DNA of 64,000 nt from Chitinophagales bacterium (lineage in GTDB: Bacteria > Bacteroidota > Bacteroidia > Chitinophagales > LD1): NCBI GenBank assembly GCA_019638515.1, contig JAHBTS010000001.1, forward strand, positions 496,001-560,000. Reading direction: 5' to 3'. The first letter of the stretch is position 1. The number at the start of each line of letters is the position of its first letter. The notes beneath the pieces are model-generated. The model saw only the letters and a list, made by a program, of their open reading frames with translations. It was not told where the DNA came from and made no database searches. Below are positions 27,004-34,993 of the stretch, in pieces. The position numbers and the translations under genes are program-made.

Positions 27004-28626
27004 ATGAGTAGTAGAATAGTAAAAACGCTTAGTGTAAAAAGTATAGGCACCGCAATGGTACTGCTGTTTTCGTTTGTATCTATGGCGCAGAGCGGTACCA
27101 ACGATGAAGTAATTGTAATTAAGCAATACCAATCTACTTTAAACGATGCCGATAAAATAACAGTAAGTCCTGAAATTCCGGAGTTGGAAACCACCAAGCA
27201 AACCTACTCTTATCGCTTGCCTCAACGTGATTTTAAAACAGGCTACTTTCAGCCCAATCCCTTAAAGCCTATAGCGTTGAGCAAAGAAAAAATTGAGCGC
27301 AGAAACCAGTCGTATATTAAACTTGGTTTTGGTTTACCGTGGATGCCGGTAGCACAATTAGAGTACAATGAGCGCAAGGTGAAAAACTTAAAGTTTGGCT
27401 TGCATTACAATCATCTTTCAGCAGCCAGCTTTACCAATAAATTGCAGCGTTTTAGCAACGATAAAGTAGGCTTTTATTTGAGTGGCACTCCGGGCAAAGT
27501 AGAAGTGGGTACGGCATTTAGTTTTCATAATATCCGAAATCATTTTTATGCCTTTGCAGATTCTTCTACAACGCGAAAAAATGTATTGCAGCAGCTAAGG
27601 AGTTTCGATGGAAATGTATTCATCAAGAATGCGGTAGAGAACAATGCAAAGTTGAATTTTAGGCAGGATATACGTTTCAATTATTTCATGGAAACCAAAG
27701 GTAAAAGCAATGAATGGCTAGTAGGCGGAACCACTAATTTGGAACGCGCCTTTGCAAAATTGCACCATGCCGAAGCCGATTTTGACTTTGATATTTCTAA
27801 CTATCGCGATACTGCTGCGCTGCAACGAAACATTTTTCAGTTCAAACTCGGTTATTTTTTCGACAACGATGACTGGTTCTTAAAGGCAAAAGCCGGATTG
27901 GCAATAGATGGCAAAAAGGTGTATCCGCTGGTGCAGATAGCTGCCGAGAAAAGATTGTATCAACACGCAATTATTGCTTTTGTAAATTGGGATTGGGTTT
28001 TCCATAAAAACTCTTTTGCCCAATTTGCCATGCTCAATAATTTTGTAAGCAGCTCGTTGAACTTAACCAATACACGTAGGAGCGATTTGCAGGCAGGATT
28101 AAAAGGAACCACCAATGGTTTTTCTTACAATGCAAGGTTTCATTACAAGTATGTGTGGAATATGCCTTTGTTGGTAAACGATACCAATGATATGAAACGC
28201 TTTAAGGTAATACACGATAATGCCAGCATTTTTACAATCCATGCCGAAGCCGGCTATAATTGGTTGAATAATCTACAGTTGCTGTTTAATATTGATTACC
28301 ATATTTTTAAAATGAAAACAGAGCAGAAAGCATGGCATGAACCTGCTTTAGATATGAGTTTGCGCGCAAGCTATAACTTAAAGGAAAAGTTTGTTTTAGG
28401 ACTTCAGTTGTTTGTGTTGGCACAGTCTAATGCTAAACTTGCCGATGGCTCGGCTGCTGCAATTAAGGCAACGGGCGATATAAACCTGAGTGCTGAATAT
28501 ATCTTTAAGAAGTACCTTTCGTTTTTCTTAGACCTCAACAATATTGCACATCAAAAATACCAGCGTTGGTATGGCTACCAAAGTTTAGGGATAAATGGTG
28601 TGGTAGGCGTTAAGTTTTCATTTTAG
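27004..28626 (+). CDS. Predicted outer-membrane beta-barrel protein paired with the TPR protein
   Basis: A 540-residue exported protein. A signal peptide ends near residue 29 (VLLFSFVSMAQ). About 100 residues of Pro/Lys-rich linker follow, then alternating amphipathic strands up to the C-terminus (YIKLGFGLPWMPVAQLEYN, KNLKFGLHYNHLSAASF, GFSYNARFHYKYVWNMP), and it ends in an aromatic strand LGINGVVGVKFSF, a typical barrel-closing signal. This resembles the barrel of TonB-dependent receptors but no plug domain or TonB box is visible. It lies six bases downstream of the giant TPR gene, so the two are probably translated together and may form one complex. Function unknown. Confidence 0.75.
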   Translation: MSSRIVKTLSVKSIGTAMVLLFSFVSMAQSGTNDEVIVIKQYQSTLNDADKITVSPEIPELETTKQTYSYRLPQRDFKTGYFQPNPLKPIALSKEKIERRNQSYIKLGFGLPWMPVAQLEYNERKVKNLKFGLHYNHLSAASFTNKLQRFSNDKVGFYLSGTPGKVEVGTAFSFHNIRNHFYAFADSSTTRKNVLQQLRSFDGNVFIKNAVENNAKLNFRQDIRFNYFMETKGKSNEWLVGGTTNLERAFAKLHHAEADFDFDISNYRDTAALQRNIFQFKLGYFFDNDDWFLKAKAGLAIDGKKVYPLVQIAAEKRLYQHAIIAFVNWDWVFHKNSFAQFAMLNNFVSSSLNLTNTRRSDLQAGLKGTTNGFSYNARFHYKYVWNMPLLVNDTNDMKRFKVIHDNASIFTIHAEAGYNWLNNLQLLFNIDYHIFKMKTEQKAWHEPALDMSLRASYNLKEKFVLGLQLFVLAQSNAKLADGSAAAIKATGDINLSAEYIFKKYLSFFLDLNNIAHQKYQRWYGYQSLGINGVVGVKFSF

Positions 28627-28654
28627 AAAGTTAGCAGCAGTTCTTAATCTATTT

Positions 28655-28662
28655 TACATTCG
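28655..28662 (+). promoter_or_regulatory. -7 promoter box (TACATTCG) of the M48 gene
   Basis: TACATTCG matches TAnnTTTG with one change and ends six bases before the ATG at 28669, which would give a transcript with almost no leader. No clear -33 TTG is seen. Confidence 0.45.
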
Positions 28663-28668
28663 CCAGCG

Positions 28669-29895
28669 ATGGCAACTATAATTTTATATGCAATTATTGC
28701 ATTTATACTGCTGGAGTTTATTGTAACTAAGGCAATTGATTTATTGAATTTAAAAACATGGGATAAACCAATTCCTGTTGAGTTGGCAGATTTATATAAT
28801 GCCGAAAAGTTCGCTAAAGCAAGGCAATATGCAAAGGCAAATGCCAAGCTCAAAACAGTTTCGGGCTTTGTTTCACTCATTGTAATTGTGGCATTTTTGT
28901 GGGTAAAAGGCTTTGCGTGGATAGATAGTATAAGTGCTAACATTTCTGCCAATATTGTAGTGCAAGCATTGGTGTTTTTCGGCATTATTGGTGGTGCAAA
29001 TTTTTTGATTCAGTTGCCGTTTTCGCTGTATAGCACCTTTGTAATTGAGCAGCAGTTTGGATTCAACAAAACTACTTGGGCAACTTTCTTTGCCGATACT
29101 TTTAAAACAATTTTGTTAAGCATAATTATTGGCGGTGGCATTATTGCTCTGCTTACGTATTTGCACCAGTGGTTGGGCAATGGATTTTGGATTGCAGGCT
29201 GGATAATTGTAAGTGTTTTCATGGTGTTGTTGGCGGCTTTTTATACTTCGGTATTGCTGCCTGTGTTTAATAAACTTTCGCCTTTAGGCGCAGGCGATTT
29301 ACGTAGCGCCATAGAGCGCTATGCTGCAAAGGTGAACTTTCCGCTCACCAATATCTTTGTAATAGACGGCAGTAAGCGAAGTTCTAAAGCCAATGCTTTC
29401 TTTAGCGGCTTGGGAAATCAAAAAAATATTGTGCTGTACGATACGCTTATCAACGATTTGTCGCAGGAAGAAATAACAGCAGTTTTGGCACACGAAGTGG
29501 GGCACTACAAAAAGAAACACGTGCAAAAAAGTATGGTGTTGAGTGTGGCGCAAATAGGTGTAATGTTTTTTGTTTTTGGTTGGCTTTCTACTAGTCCGCT
29601 AATGGCTGAAGTGTTGGGTGCTGCAAAAAACAATTTTCATTTATCGCTCATTACGTTTTCGCTATTGTTTAGTCCGGTGAGCTTGCTTACGGGAATTTTA
29701 ATGCACATTTATTCGCGTAAAAATGAGTACGAGGCCGATGCGTATGCCAAGGAAACTTTTGCAGCAGAGCCACTCATTTCGGCACTCAAAAAGTTGACGG
29801 TAAATAATTTGGGAAACCCTCAGCCGCACCCTGCATTTATTTTTCTGCATTATTCTCATCCAACCTTGTTGCAGCGAATGAAAGCCATGCAGTAA
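28669..29895 (+). CDS. M48-family (Ste24-like) membrane metallopeptidase
   Basis: A 408-residue integral membrane zinc protease of the Ste24/CAAX-protease-like M48A group. The catalytic HExxH is H275-E276-x-x-H279 in VLAHEVGHYKKKH, and the third ligand is probably in the EYEADAYA stretch near residue 360. Seven or so hydrophobic helices surround it, and VFFGIIGGANFLIQLPFSLYSTFVIEQQFGFN is the family N-terminal signature. In bacteria, such enzymes act in membrane-protein quality control. The start ATG follows a -7 box by six bases. The penicillin acylase gene follows 21 bases later on the same strand. Confidence 0.93.
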   Translation: MATIILYAIIAFILLEFIVTKAIDLLNLKTWDKPIPVELADLYNAEKFAKARQYAKANAKLKTVSGFVSLIVIVAFLWVKGFAWIDSISANISANIVVQALVFFGIIGGANFLIQLPFSLYSTFVIEQQFGFNKTTWATFFADTFKTILLSIIIGGGIIALLTYLHQWLGNGFWIAGWIIVSVFMVLLAAFYTSVLLPVFNKLSPLGAGDLRSAIERYAAKVNFPLTNIFVIDGSKRSSKANAFFSGLGNQKNIVLYDTLINDLSQEEITAVLAHEVGHYKKKHVQKSMVLSVAQIGVMFFVFGWLSTSPLMAEVLGAAKNNFHLSLITFSLLFSPVSLLTGILMHIYSRKNEYEADAYAKETFAAEPLISALKKLTVNNLGNPQPHPAFIFLHYSHPTLLQRMKAMQ

Positions 29896-29916
29896 TAATC
29901 TTTTAATTATGGAAGT

Positions 29917-32448
29917 ATGAAGAAAATAGGAGCCGCAGTTTCGGCAATTATTACATTGGTGTTGATAGTGAGTTTTAATAGTAAACTCGGTCCGCTGCCC
30001 GCGCTGGGTAAGCTGCTAAATCCCAATTATGGTATATGGCAAAATGTAGAAACAAGTGAAAATTTCAAGGATGCCAGTATTCAATTAAAGGGCTTGAAAG
30101 GAAAGGTAAGTGTGTTGTACGATGAGCGGTTGGTGCCGCATATTCGGGCAGAGAATGACGAAGATTTGTATTTTATGCAAGGCTTTGTTACCGCTAAGCA
30201 CCGACTTTGGCAAATGGAAATTGCAACCCATGCAGCAGCAGGTCGCGTGAGCGAAATTATTGGAGAAAAGGGATTGGAAAGCGACCGCACTATGCGTAGA
30301 ATAGGCATGGTATTTGGCGCAGAAAATTCTGAAGATTTTATTGCTAAAGATGAGGAAAGTAAACGCCTGATAACCGCTTATTGCAACGGTGTTAATGCTT
30401 ACATTCAATCGCTATCTAAAAAAGAATTGCCCATAGAATATAAGCTGTTGGGTTATGAACCTGAAGCATGGAAGCCAAAGAAAGTGGCACTCTTGCTAAA
30501 GAACATGGCAAATATGCTTAGTGTGTATGAATACGATATTCAGAATACTGCATTTGTAGAAAAATTTGGAAAAGATGAGTTTCAAAAACTATATCCCGAT
30601 TTTATAGAAAATGAAGATCCAATAATTTCAGACGAAGCAATTGAGCAAAGCATTGGTGGCAGCATAAAGCAAGCATCAGCACCAAGCGCTAAAACCCGGC
30701 CGTTGGAGAGTGATGTGTTACCGCCTTCAAACAGAAAATTGCATTCCGGTAAAGCATCTTTTGCAGAACCTTCATTTTCATATCCGGCAACCACTATACA
30801 AGATGAAAATGCAATGGCGTCTAATAACTGGGCTGTGCATGGTAGTAAAACAGCCACCGGTAAACCAATTTTGTGCAACGACCCACACTTGAAATTGTCA
30901 TTGCCATCCATTTGGTACGAAATGCACTTATCGTCCCCAACCACTAATGTGTATGGAGCTACCTTGCCCGGAGCACCTGCGGTAATTATTGGTTGCAACG
31001 ATAGCATAGCATGGGGCGTAACCAACGGTGGCCGCGATGTGCGCGATTGGTATAAAATAGAGTTCAACAACAATAGTAGAACTGCTTACAAATTAGATGG
31101 CGCATGGCAACCAACTACATTTAAAATCGAAACCTTTAAAGTAAATGGGCAGCCCGATTTTATAGATACTATCGTTTTTACAAAGTTTGGCCCCGTAGTG
31201 TACGATAGGAATTTTGGCGATGCACCAATAAAGCAAAACCTTGCCATGAAATGGACGGCACACCTGGCTTCCAACGAGTTTAAAACTTTTTACTTAATGA
31301 ATCGCGGTAAGAATTACGATGATTACCGTGCAGCATTACAATATTTTACCTGCCCATCTCAGAATTTTGTATTTGCTTCTGCCGCTGGCGATATTGCTAT
31401 CACACAGCAGGGGAAGTTTCCTGTGCGAGATCGTGCTTCTGAACAAGGGAAATATATTTCTACTGCGGAATCAAAAAACGATTGGACCTCATTTATTCCA
31501 AACGAAAAAAATCCAACTGAAAAGAATCCTGCACGCGGTTTTGTAAGCAGTGCTAACCAGCATCCAACTACTGCAGCTTATGAGTATTACTATCCGGGTG
31601 TTGGTGTGTACGAAAATTATAGAAACCGAGTAATAAATAATTTGCTCCGCAGCATGAGCCATGTTACTGCAGATGATATGAAGAAAATGCAGAACAATAA
31701 TTACTTCTTATTGCCTGCCGAAGCTCAGCCGGTACTCATTGGTTTGCTAGATACTACGCAGTTAAATAGTGAAGAGAAGAAAGTGTTGGCGGTATTGCAG
31801 CAATGGAATTTTTATGCTGAACCCAATGCGCTTGCACCTGTGTATTTTGAAATTTGGTGGAATGAATTGCGCAGGATGTTATTCGATGAAATGCTCGATC
31901 CTAAAACGGCACTCAAGCAGCCTACTTTCTATACCATTGTAGATATGCTCAAAAAAGATAGCACCTCCATTTTTTACGATATTGCAGCTACTCCTGAAAA
32001 AGAAACAAGAACCGATATTGTGTTGCAATCGTTTAAAGTAATTGCGGAAAGTTTGCGTAAGAATGAATTTGTAGAAGTGCATGAACCTTACGGTACCGAT
32101 GTGCCGCATAAATTGGCTTCCACCCAAAATTTAGATTGGGGAAAATACAAAGCCACTAAAATAGAACACTTGGCCAAGCTAGATGCATTTAGTAGTTTGA
32201 ATGTGTACAATGGTGGAAACCTTGGAGTAATAAATGCTACCAATTCTACCAATGGGCCAAGCTGGCGCATGGTGATAGACTTTGGTGAAAAGAAAGCTTA
32301 TACCGTTTATCCGGGCGGGCAGAGCGGAAATCCTGCCAGTAAGTTTTATGATAATATGGTGAATACTTGGGCAAAGGGCGAACATTATTTGGCAGCATTT
32401 TTTAATGAAGAGCCTCGCAAGTTGTTTCAAGAAACATATTACCCGTAG
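29917..32448 (+). CDS. Penicillin acylase family N-terminal nucleophile hydrolase
   Basis: An 843-residue Ntn-hydrolase precursor that hydrolyses amide bonds (beta-lactams, acyl-homoserine lactones or other acyl amides). The N-terminus is a membrane anchor or signal (VSAIITLVLIVSF). After the alpha chain (LYFMQGFVTAKHRLWQME, AAGRVSEIIGE) there is a low-complexity spacer at about 245-300, then the self-cleavage site AMA-SNNW, so Ser302 should be the N-terminal nucleophile of the beta chain. CNDPHL, GATLPGAPAVIIGCNDSIAWGVTN and QNFVFASAAGDIAITQQGKFP are conserved beta-chain stretches. The length is normal. Substrate unknown. The gene is preceded by the M48 gene and overlaps or nearly abuts the NadR-like gene. 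Confidence 0.93.
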   Translation: MKKIGAAVSAIITLVLIVSFNSKLGPLPALGKLLNPNYGIWQNVETSENFKDASIQLKGLKGKVSVLYDERLVPHIRAENDEDLYFMQGFVTAKHRLWQMEIATHAAAGRVSEIIGEKGLESDRTMRRIGMVFGAENSEDFIAKDEESKRLITAYCNGVNAYIQSLSKKELPIEYKLLGYEPEAWKPKKVALLLKNMANMLSVYEYDIQNTAFVEKFGKDEFQKLYPDFIENEDPIISDEAIEQSIGGSIKQASAPSAKTRPLESDVLPPSNRKLHSGKASFAEPSFSYPATTIQDENAMASNNWAVHGSKTATGKPILCNDPHLKLSLPSIWYEMHLSSPTTNVYGATLPGAPAVIIGCNDSIAWGVTNGGRDVRDWYKIEFNNNSRTAYKLDGAWQPTTFKIETFKVNGQPDFIDTIVFTKFGPVVYDRNFGDAPIKQNLAMKWTAHLASNEFKTFYLMNRGKNYDDYRAALQYFTCPSQNFVFASAAGDIAITQQGKFPVRDRASEQGKYISTAESKNDWTSFIPNEKNPTEKNPARGFVSSANQHPTTAAYEYYYPGVGVYENYRNRVINNLLRSMSHVTADDMKKMQNNNYFLLPAEAQPVLIGLLDTTQLNSEEKKVLAVLQQWNFYAEPNALAPVYFEIWWNELRRMLFDEMLDPKTALKQPTFYTIVDMLKKDSTSIFYDIAATPEKETRTDIVLQSFKVIAESLRKNEFVEVHEPYGTDVPHKLASTQNLDWGKYKATKIEHLAKLDAFSSLNVYNGGNLGVINATNSTNGPSWRMVIDFGEKKAYTVYPGGQSGNPASKFYDNMVNTWAKGEHYLAAFFNEEPRKLFQETYYP

Positions 32449-32974
32449 TATATTGGCAACCGTACAGCGCATAGCAATTGTGGGTACAGAAAGTACCGGA
32501 AAATCAACCTTGGCAAGAGAACTTTCCCAAAGATTTGCCACAGTGTTTGTGCCGGAAATGGCGCGTATCTATTTAGAAGAAATTGGTAGTAAATGGACGT
32601 ACAACGATGTGCTGCATATAGCGCGTTTGCAACTTCAAAAGGAGGATGAGTTGCTGCCCTTTGCCAATAAATGGTTGTTTTGCGATACCGAAATGATTTG
32701 CATTAAGGTGTGGCTCGATTTTTACAAACTGCCAATTCCCGTTTGGCTAACACAGCAAATAGAGCAAAGAAGCTATACACACTTTTTACTAATGGATATA
32801 GATTTGCCTTGGGAGCCGGATACGCTTCGCGAAAACGAATTGAATCGAGTGCAACTCTTTAATGCTTTTAAAGTTGTGTTGAAACAATTCAATAAGCCCT
32901 ATACAATTATTAGCGGTAGCGAAACTCAAAGAGCAGATAGTGCCGCAGCCGTATTGAATTCACTTTCTTGTTAA
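32405..32974 (+). CDS. NadR/Ttd14-like P-loop nucleotide-binding protein
   Basis: A 189-residue AAA_28/NadR-kinase-like protein. GTESTGKST is the Walker A motif, followed by FVPEMARIYLEEIG and WLFCDTEMICIKVW, then a LLMDIDLPWEPDTLREN stretch and a helical C-terminus, as in the ribosylnicotinamide kinase domain of NadR. It has no nucleotidyltransferase domain. It may phosphorylate a nucleoside such as nicotinamide riboside, but this is inferred. The start is uncertain: the ATG at 32405 overlaps the acylase gene by 44 bases, and a TTG at 32453, four bases after the acylase stop, gives MATVQRIAIVG, closer to the usual family N-terminus. I list the longer form. Confidence 0.85.
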   Translation: MKSLASCFKKHITRSILATVQRIAIVGTESTGKSTLARELSQRFATVFVPEMARIYLEEIGSKWTYNDVLHIARLQLQKEDELLPFANKWLFCDTEMICIKVWLDFYKLPIPVWLTQQIEQRSYTHFLLMDIDLPWEPDTLRENELNRVQLFNAFKVVLKQFNKPYTIISGSETQRADSAAAVLNSLSC

Positions 32975-33055
32975 ACAGGCATTTAACCTCCGTTAAAATC
33001 TATTTGGTTTTTTTGGCTATTGCATAAGCCAAAAGTTGCTTCTTTCGCGCCCCGT

Positions 33056-33106
33056 TTTAAGGAAAAAGAAATGGTTTTAATCTTTCTTAAGAACCTGTTC
33101 CTTAAA
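33056..33106. repeat. Inverted repeat with central palindrome upstream of a lipoprotein gene
   Basis: TTTAAGGAA (33056-33064) and TTCCTTAAA (33098-33106) are perfect 9-bp inverted repeats around a 10-bp palindrome TTCTTAAGAA (33084-33093). They lie in a 198-base gap, about 70 bases before the lipoprotein start. A separate TTTTGGCT/AGCCAAAA hairpin at 33011-33034 has no T tract after it. They may be an operator or an mRNA leader structure; nothing proves it. Confidence 0.35.
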
Positions 33107-33172
33107 CTTTACCATCGGTAAAATATTAAAGAGAGAAACAAAAAAATAATGAATTCGTATTACCAAGTACCT

Positions 33173-33583
33173 ATGAAAACTATGAAACTTTTTGCCCCGG
33201 CAATTGCGGCTATTGCCATGTTTGCCCTATCTGCGTGTTACAAGACTAACAGCACCCCATTCAATGTATATTTCTTATCGTCTCAGAAAGATTTTCCTAC
33301 CGAAATTCACGTGGTTTACAACAATAACTTTATTGGCGATGTAAAGAAAATAGACACCGAAAACTTGATGGAAATATCAAGAATGAAATCGGGATTGAAT
33401 ACCACCGAGCAGCAAATTGCATTAAAAGTAGTGGATAATAGAAATATTACGCTTGCCGAAATGCGATTTGCATTGATGGCAGATGGTACTTACAAAAAGG
33501 TAAGCAGTTCCGGTAGTTTATTCTACGAGTTAAAAACTATTGAAAGCCATAAGTTTGCCATCTTCTTCAAAAAAACAGACTAA
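33173..33583 (+). CDS. Predicted lipoprotein of unknown function
   Basis: A 136-residue exported protein counted from the ATG at 33173 (MKTMKLFAPAI); an upstream ATG at 33149 would add an unusual NSYYQVP extension, and the ATG at 33182 is also possible. The signal peptide ends in the lipobox FALSAC, so the protein is probably anchored in a membrane by lipid. The mature part is short and beta-rich (FNVYFLSSQ, TEIHVVYNNNFIGDVKKI, QQIALKVVD, KFAIFFKKTD). I do not recognise the family. It is a single gene in a region with an unusual upstream inverted repeat and a zinc-peptidase gene downstream. Confidence 0.7.
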   Translation: MKTMKLFAPAIAAIAMFALSACYKTNSTPFNVYFLSSQKDFPTEIHVVYNNNFIGDVKKIDTENLMEISRMKSGLNTTEQQIALKVVDNRNITLAEMRFALMADGTYKKVSSSGSLFYELKTIESHKFAIFFKKTD

Positions 33584-33632
33584 GAGTTAGGCTTTAACAT
33601 CTCTTTTACAATAAGTCATGTTTTTGTTCGTG

Positions 33633-33640
33633 TAATTTTG
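33633..33640 (+). promoter_or_regulatory. -7 promoter box (TAATTTTG) of the zinc-peptidase gene
   Basis: TAATTTTG is a perfect match to TAnnTTTG and lies 56 bases before the ATG at 33697. No -33 TTG is found at the usual distance. Confidence 0.4.
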
Positions 33641-33696
33641 TCAGATAAATCATTTGGGCATTATTATTGCTCAGTAAGAACAAAAACAGGAAAATT

Positions 33697-34365
33697 ATGA
33701 TGTTCATTTTAATTGCAGTATTTGCTGTAAGTGCTTTAGTAAGTTGGCGTTTAAAAAGTAAGTTTAGCGAGTATTCGCAAGTTGCCTTTCGTGGAAACCT
33801 TTCCGGAGCAGAAATAGCTTCTAAAATGCTACGCGACAATGGTATTTCAGATGTAAAAATTACTTGTGTTGAAGGGCATTTAACAGACCATTACAATCCA
33901 ACCGATAAAACGGTAAATCTTTCTCCCGATGTTTATCATGGAAGGAGTGTTGCTGCTGCTGCGGTAGCAGCACACGAGTGCGGGCACGCTGTGCAACATG
34001 CTCGTGCTTATGCTTGGTTGGGAATGCGATCTTCGTTGGTTCCTGCTGTAAGTTTTGCTTCTAAATACGTGCAATGGATTTTATTGGCAGGTGTGCTTGT
34101 GCTAAATGTATTTCCGTGGCTTTTGGTGGCAGGTATTGCATTGTTTGCACTCACTACCATTTTTTCGTTTGTTACCTTGCCGGTAGAGTTTGATGCATCT
34201 AAAAGGGCATTAAATTGGTTAGAAAGTTCCGGCTTAACCACCTCGCAAGAGCACGATTTGGCTTACGATGCCTTAAAATGGGCCGCCATGACTTATGTGG
34301 TTGCAGCCATTGGTTCACTTGCCACTTTGTTGTATTATGTTGCTATGTTTTCGCGAAGAAGATAA
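33697..34365 (+). CDS. YugP-type neutral zinc metallopeptidase (membrane)
   Basis: A 222-residue membrane protease of the PF04298 (Zn_peptidase_2, YugP) family. The N-terminal hydrophobic helix is followed by GAEIASKMLRDNGISDVKI, the DHYNPTDKTVNLSPDVYHGRSVAAAAVAAHE stretch and the catalytic HECGH at 93-97 with a nearby His at 101 (HECGHAVQH). Two or three membrane helices follow (WILLAGVLVLNVFPWLLVAGIALFALTTIFSFV), then LPVEFDASKRAL, the family's third-ligand region. It probably helps in membrane-protein turnover; the physiological substrate is unknown. I prefer the ATG at 33697 over the TTG at 33667, because the signal-anchor begins there. A strong terminator follows. Confidence 0.93.
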   Translation: MMFILIAVFAVSALVSWRLKSKFSEYSQVAFRGNLSGAEIASKMLRDNGISDVKITCVEGHLTDHYNPTDKTVNLSPDVYHGRSVAAAAVAAHECGHAVQHARAYAWLGMRSSLVPAVSFASKYVQWILLAGVLVLNVFPWLLVAGIALFALTTIFSFVTLPVEFDASKRALNWLESSGLTTSQEHDLAYDALKWAAMTYVVAAIGSLATLLYYVAMFSRRR

Positions 34366-34390
34366 TTAGCCTATACTATTTGATATTCTT

Positions 34391-34417
34391 AAAGCCGATA
34401 TAGTATCGGCTTTTTTT
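34391..34417 (+). terminator. Rho-independent terminator
   Basis: AAAGCCGATA (34391-34400) and TATCGGCTTT (34404-34413) form a ten-pair stem with a three-base loop and a run of T at the end. It ends the zinc-peptidase gene. Confidence 0.92.
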
Positions 34418-34513
34418 GTGTTTTTTATTGGCTATCAGCTTTTTGTACTTAAATTTTCAATTGTATCTTATTTATATTCTAAAAGAAACATGAAATAGAT
34501 ATTGCCAAATAAT

Positions 34514-34521
34514 TAACTTTG
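34514..34521 (+). promoter_or_regulatory. -7 promoter box (TAACTTTG) of the T9SS surface operon
   Basis: TAACTTTG is a perfect match to the -7 consensus and lies 45 bases before the ATG at 34567. No terminator-like hairpin is seen between this gene and the PorP gene, so this promoter may drive the whole module. Confidence 0.5.
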
Positions 34522-34566
34522 CGGCAAATTACATAATATTATTTTTAGTTGTAAATCAAGTAGCTA

Positions 34567-34965
34567 ATGAAAAAACTTTGTTTAGCAATGTTGCTTTTTA
34601 TTGGAGCACAATTTGCTGTGAGTGCAGCAGGTAATATGTTAAATACCGGAACATACGCTTTTGGAAGTATGCAGGTTGTTTATCACACATTTAAACTTCC
34701 GGAATCTAAAGGCGATGCAGATTTAAAAGCACTGTACAAAGTACTTTATACCGATATCAATATCTTTCATGTGGAATTGGATAATAAAACGAAAGTGGCA
34801 ACAGTTATTACGCGCCCACAAATTACAGGCGAAAGTATTGTCGCTTTATTGAAAAGTAATGGATTTAGGCCTATTTCATTGGTGTCTGAACAAAAATCGG
34901 TTGAGGCATACGATATAGAGCAAAAAGCCTTAGAAAGAAACAGAATTGCAAAATCACAGAAATAA
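34567..34965 (+). CDS. Small secreted protein, HMA-like fold predicted
   Basis: A 132-residue exported protein with the signal peptide MKKLCLAMLLFIGAQFAVSAA. The mature part appears to alternate as beta-alpha-beta-beta-alpha-beta (MQVVYHTFKL, DADLKALYKVLY, FHVELDN, KVATVITRP, TGESIVALLKSNGF, RPISLV), which is the order of the heavy-metal-associated (HMA) fold, but the metal-binding CxxC is absent; this is an inference from pattern only. A charged tail follows. I do not recognise the family. It begins the operon-like run that leads to the type B cargo protein 28 bases downstream, so it may be exported with or act on that protein. Confidence 0.65.
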   Translation: MKKLCLAMLLFIGAQFAVSAAGNMLNTGTYAFGSMQVVYHTFKLPESKGDADLKALYKVLYTDINIFHVELDNKTKVATVITRPQITGESIVALLKSNGFRPISLVSEQKSVEAYDIEQKALERNRIAKSQK

Positions 34966-34993
34966 TAATTAGGAAGTTAAAAACTCTTTAGGG

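Noticed and set aside
30582..31073. 163-residue open frame antisense to penicillin acylase
   Set aside because: It covers the conserved beta-chain region of the acylase; the sense frame is clearly real.
33011..33034. Terminator after the NadR-like gene
   Set aside because: The TTTTGGCT/AGCCAAAA hairpin is not followed by a T tract on either strand.
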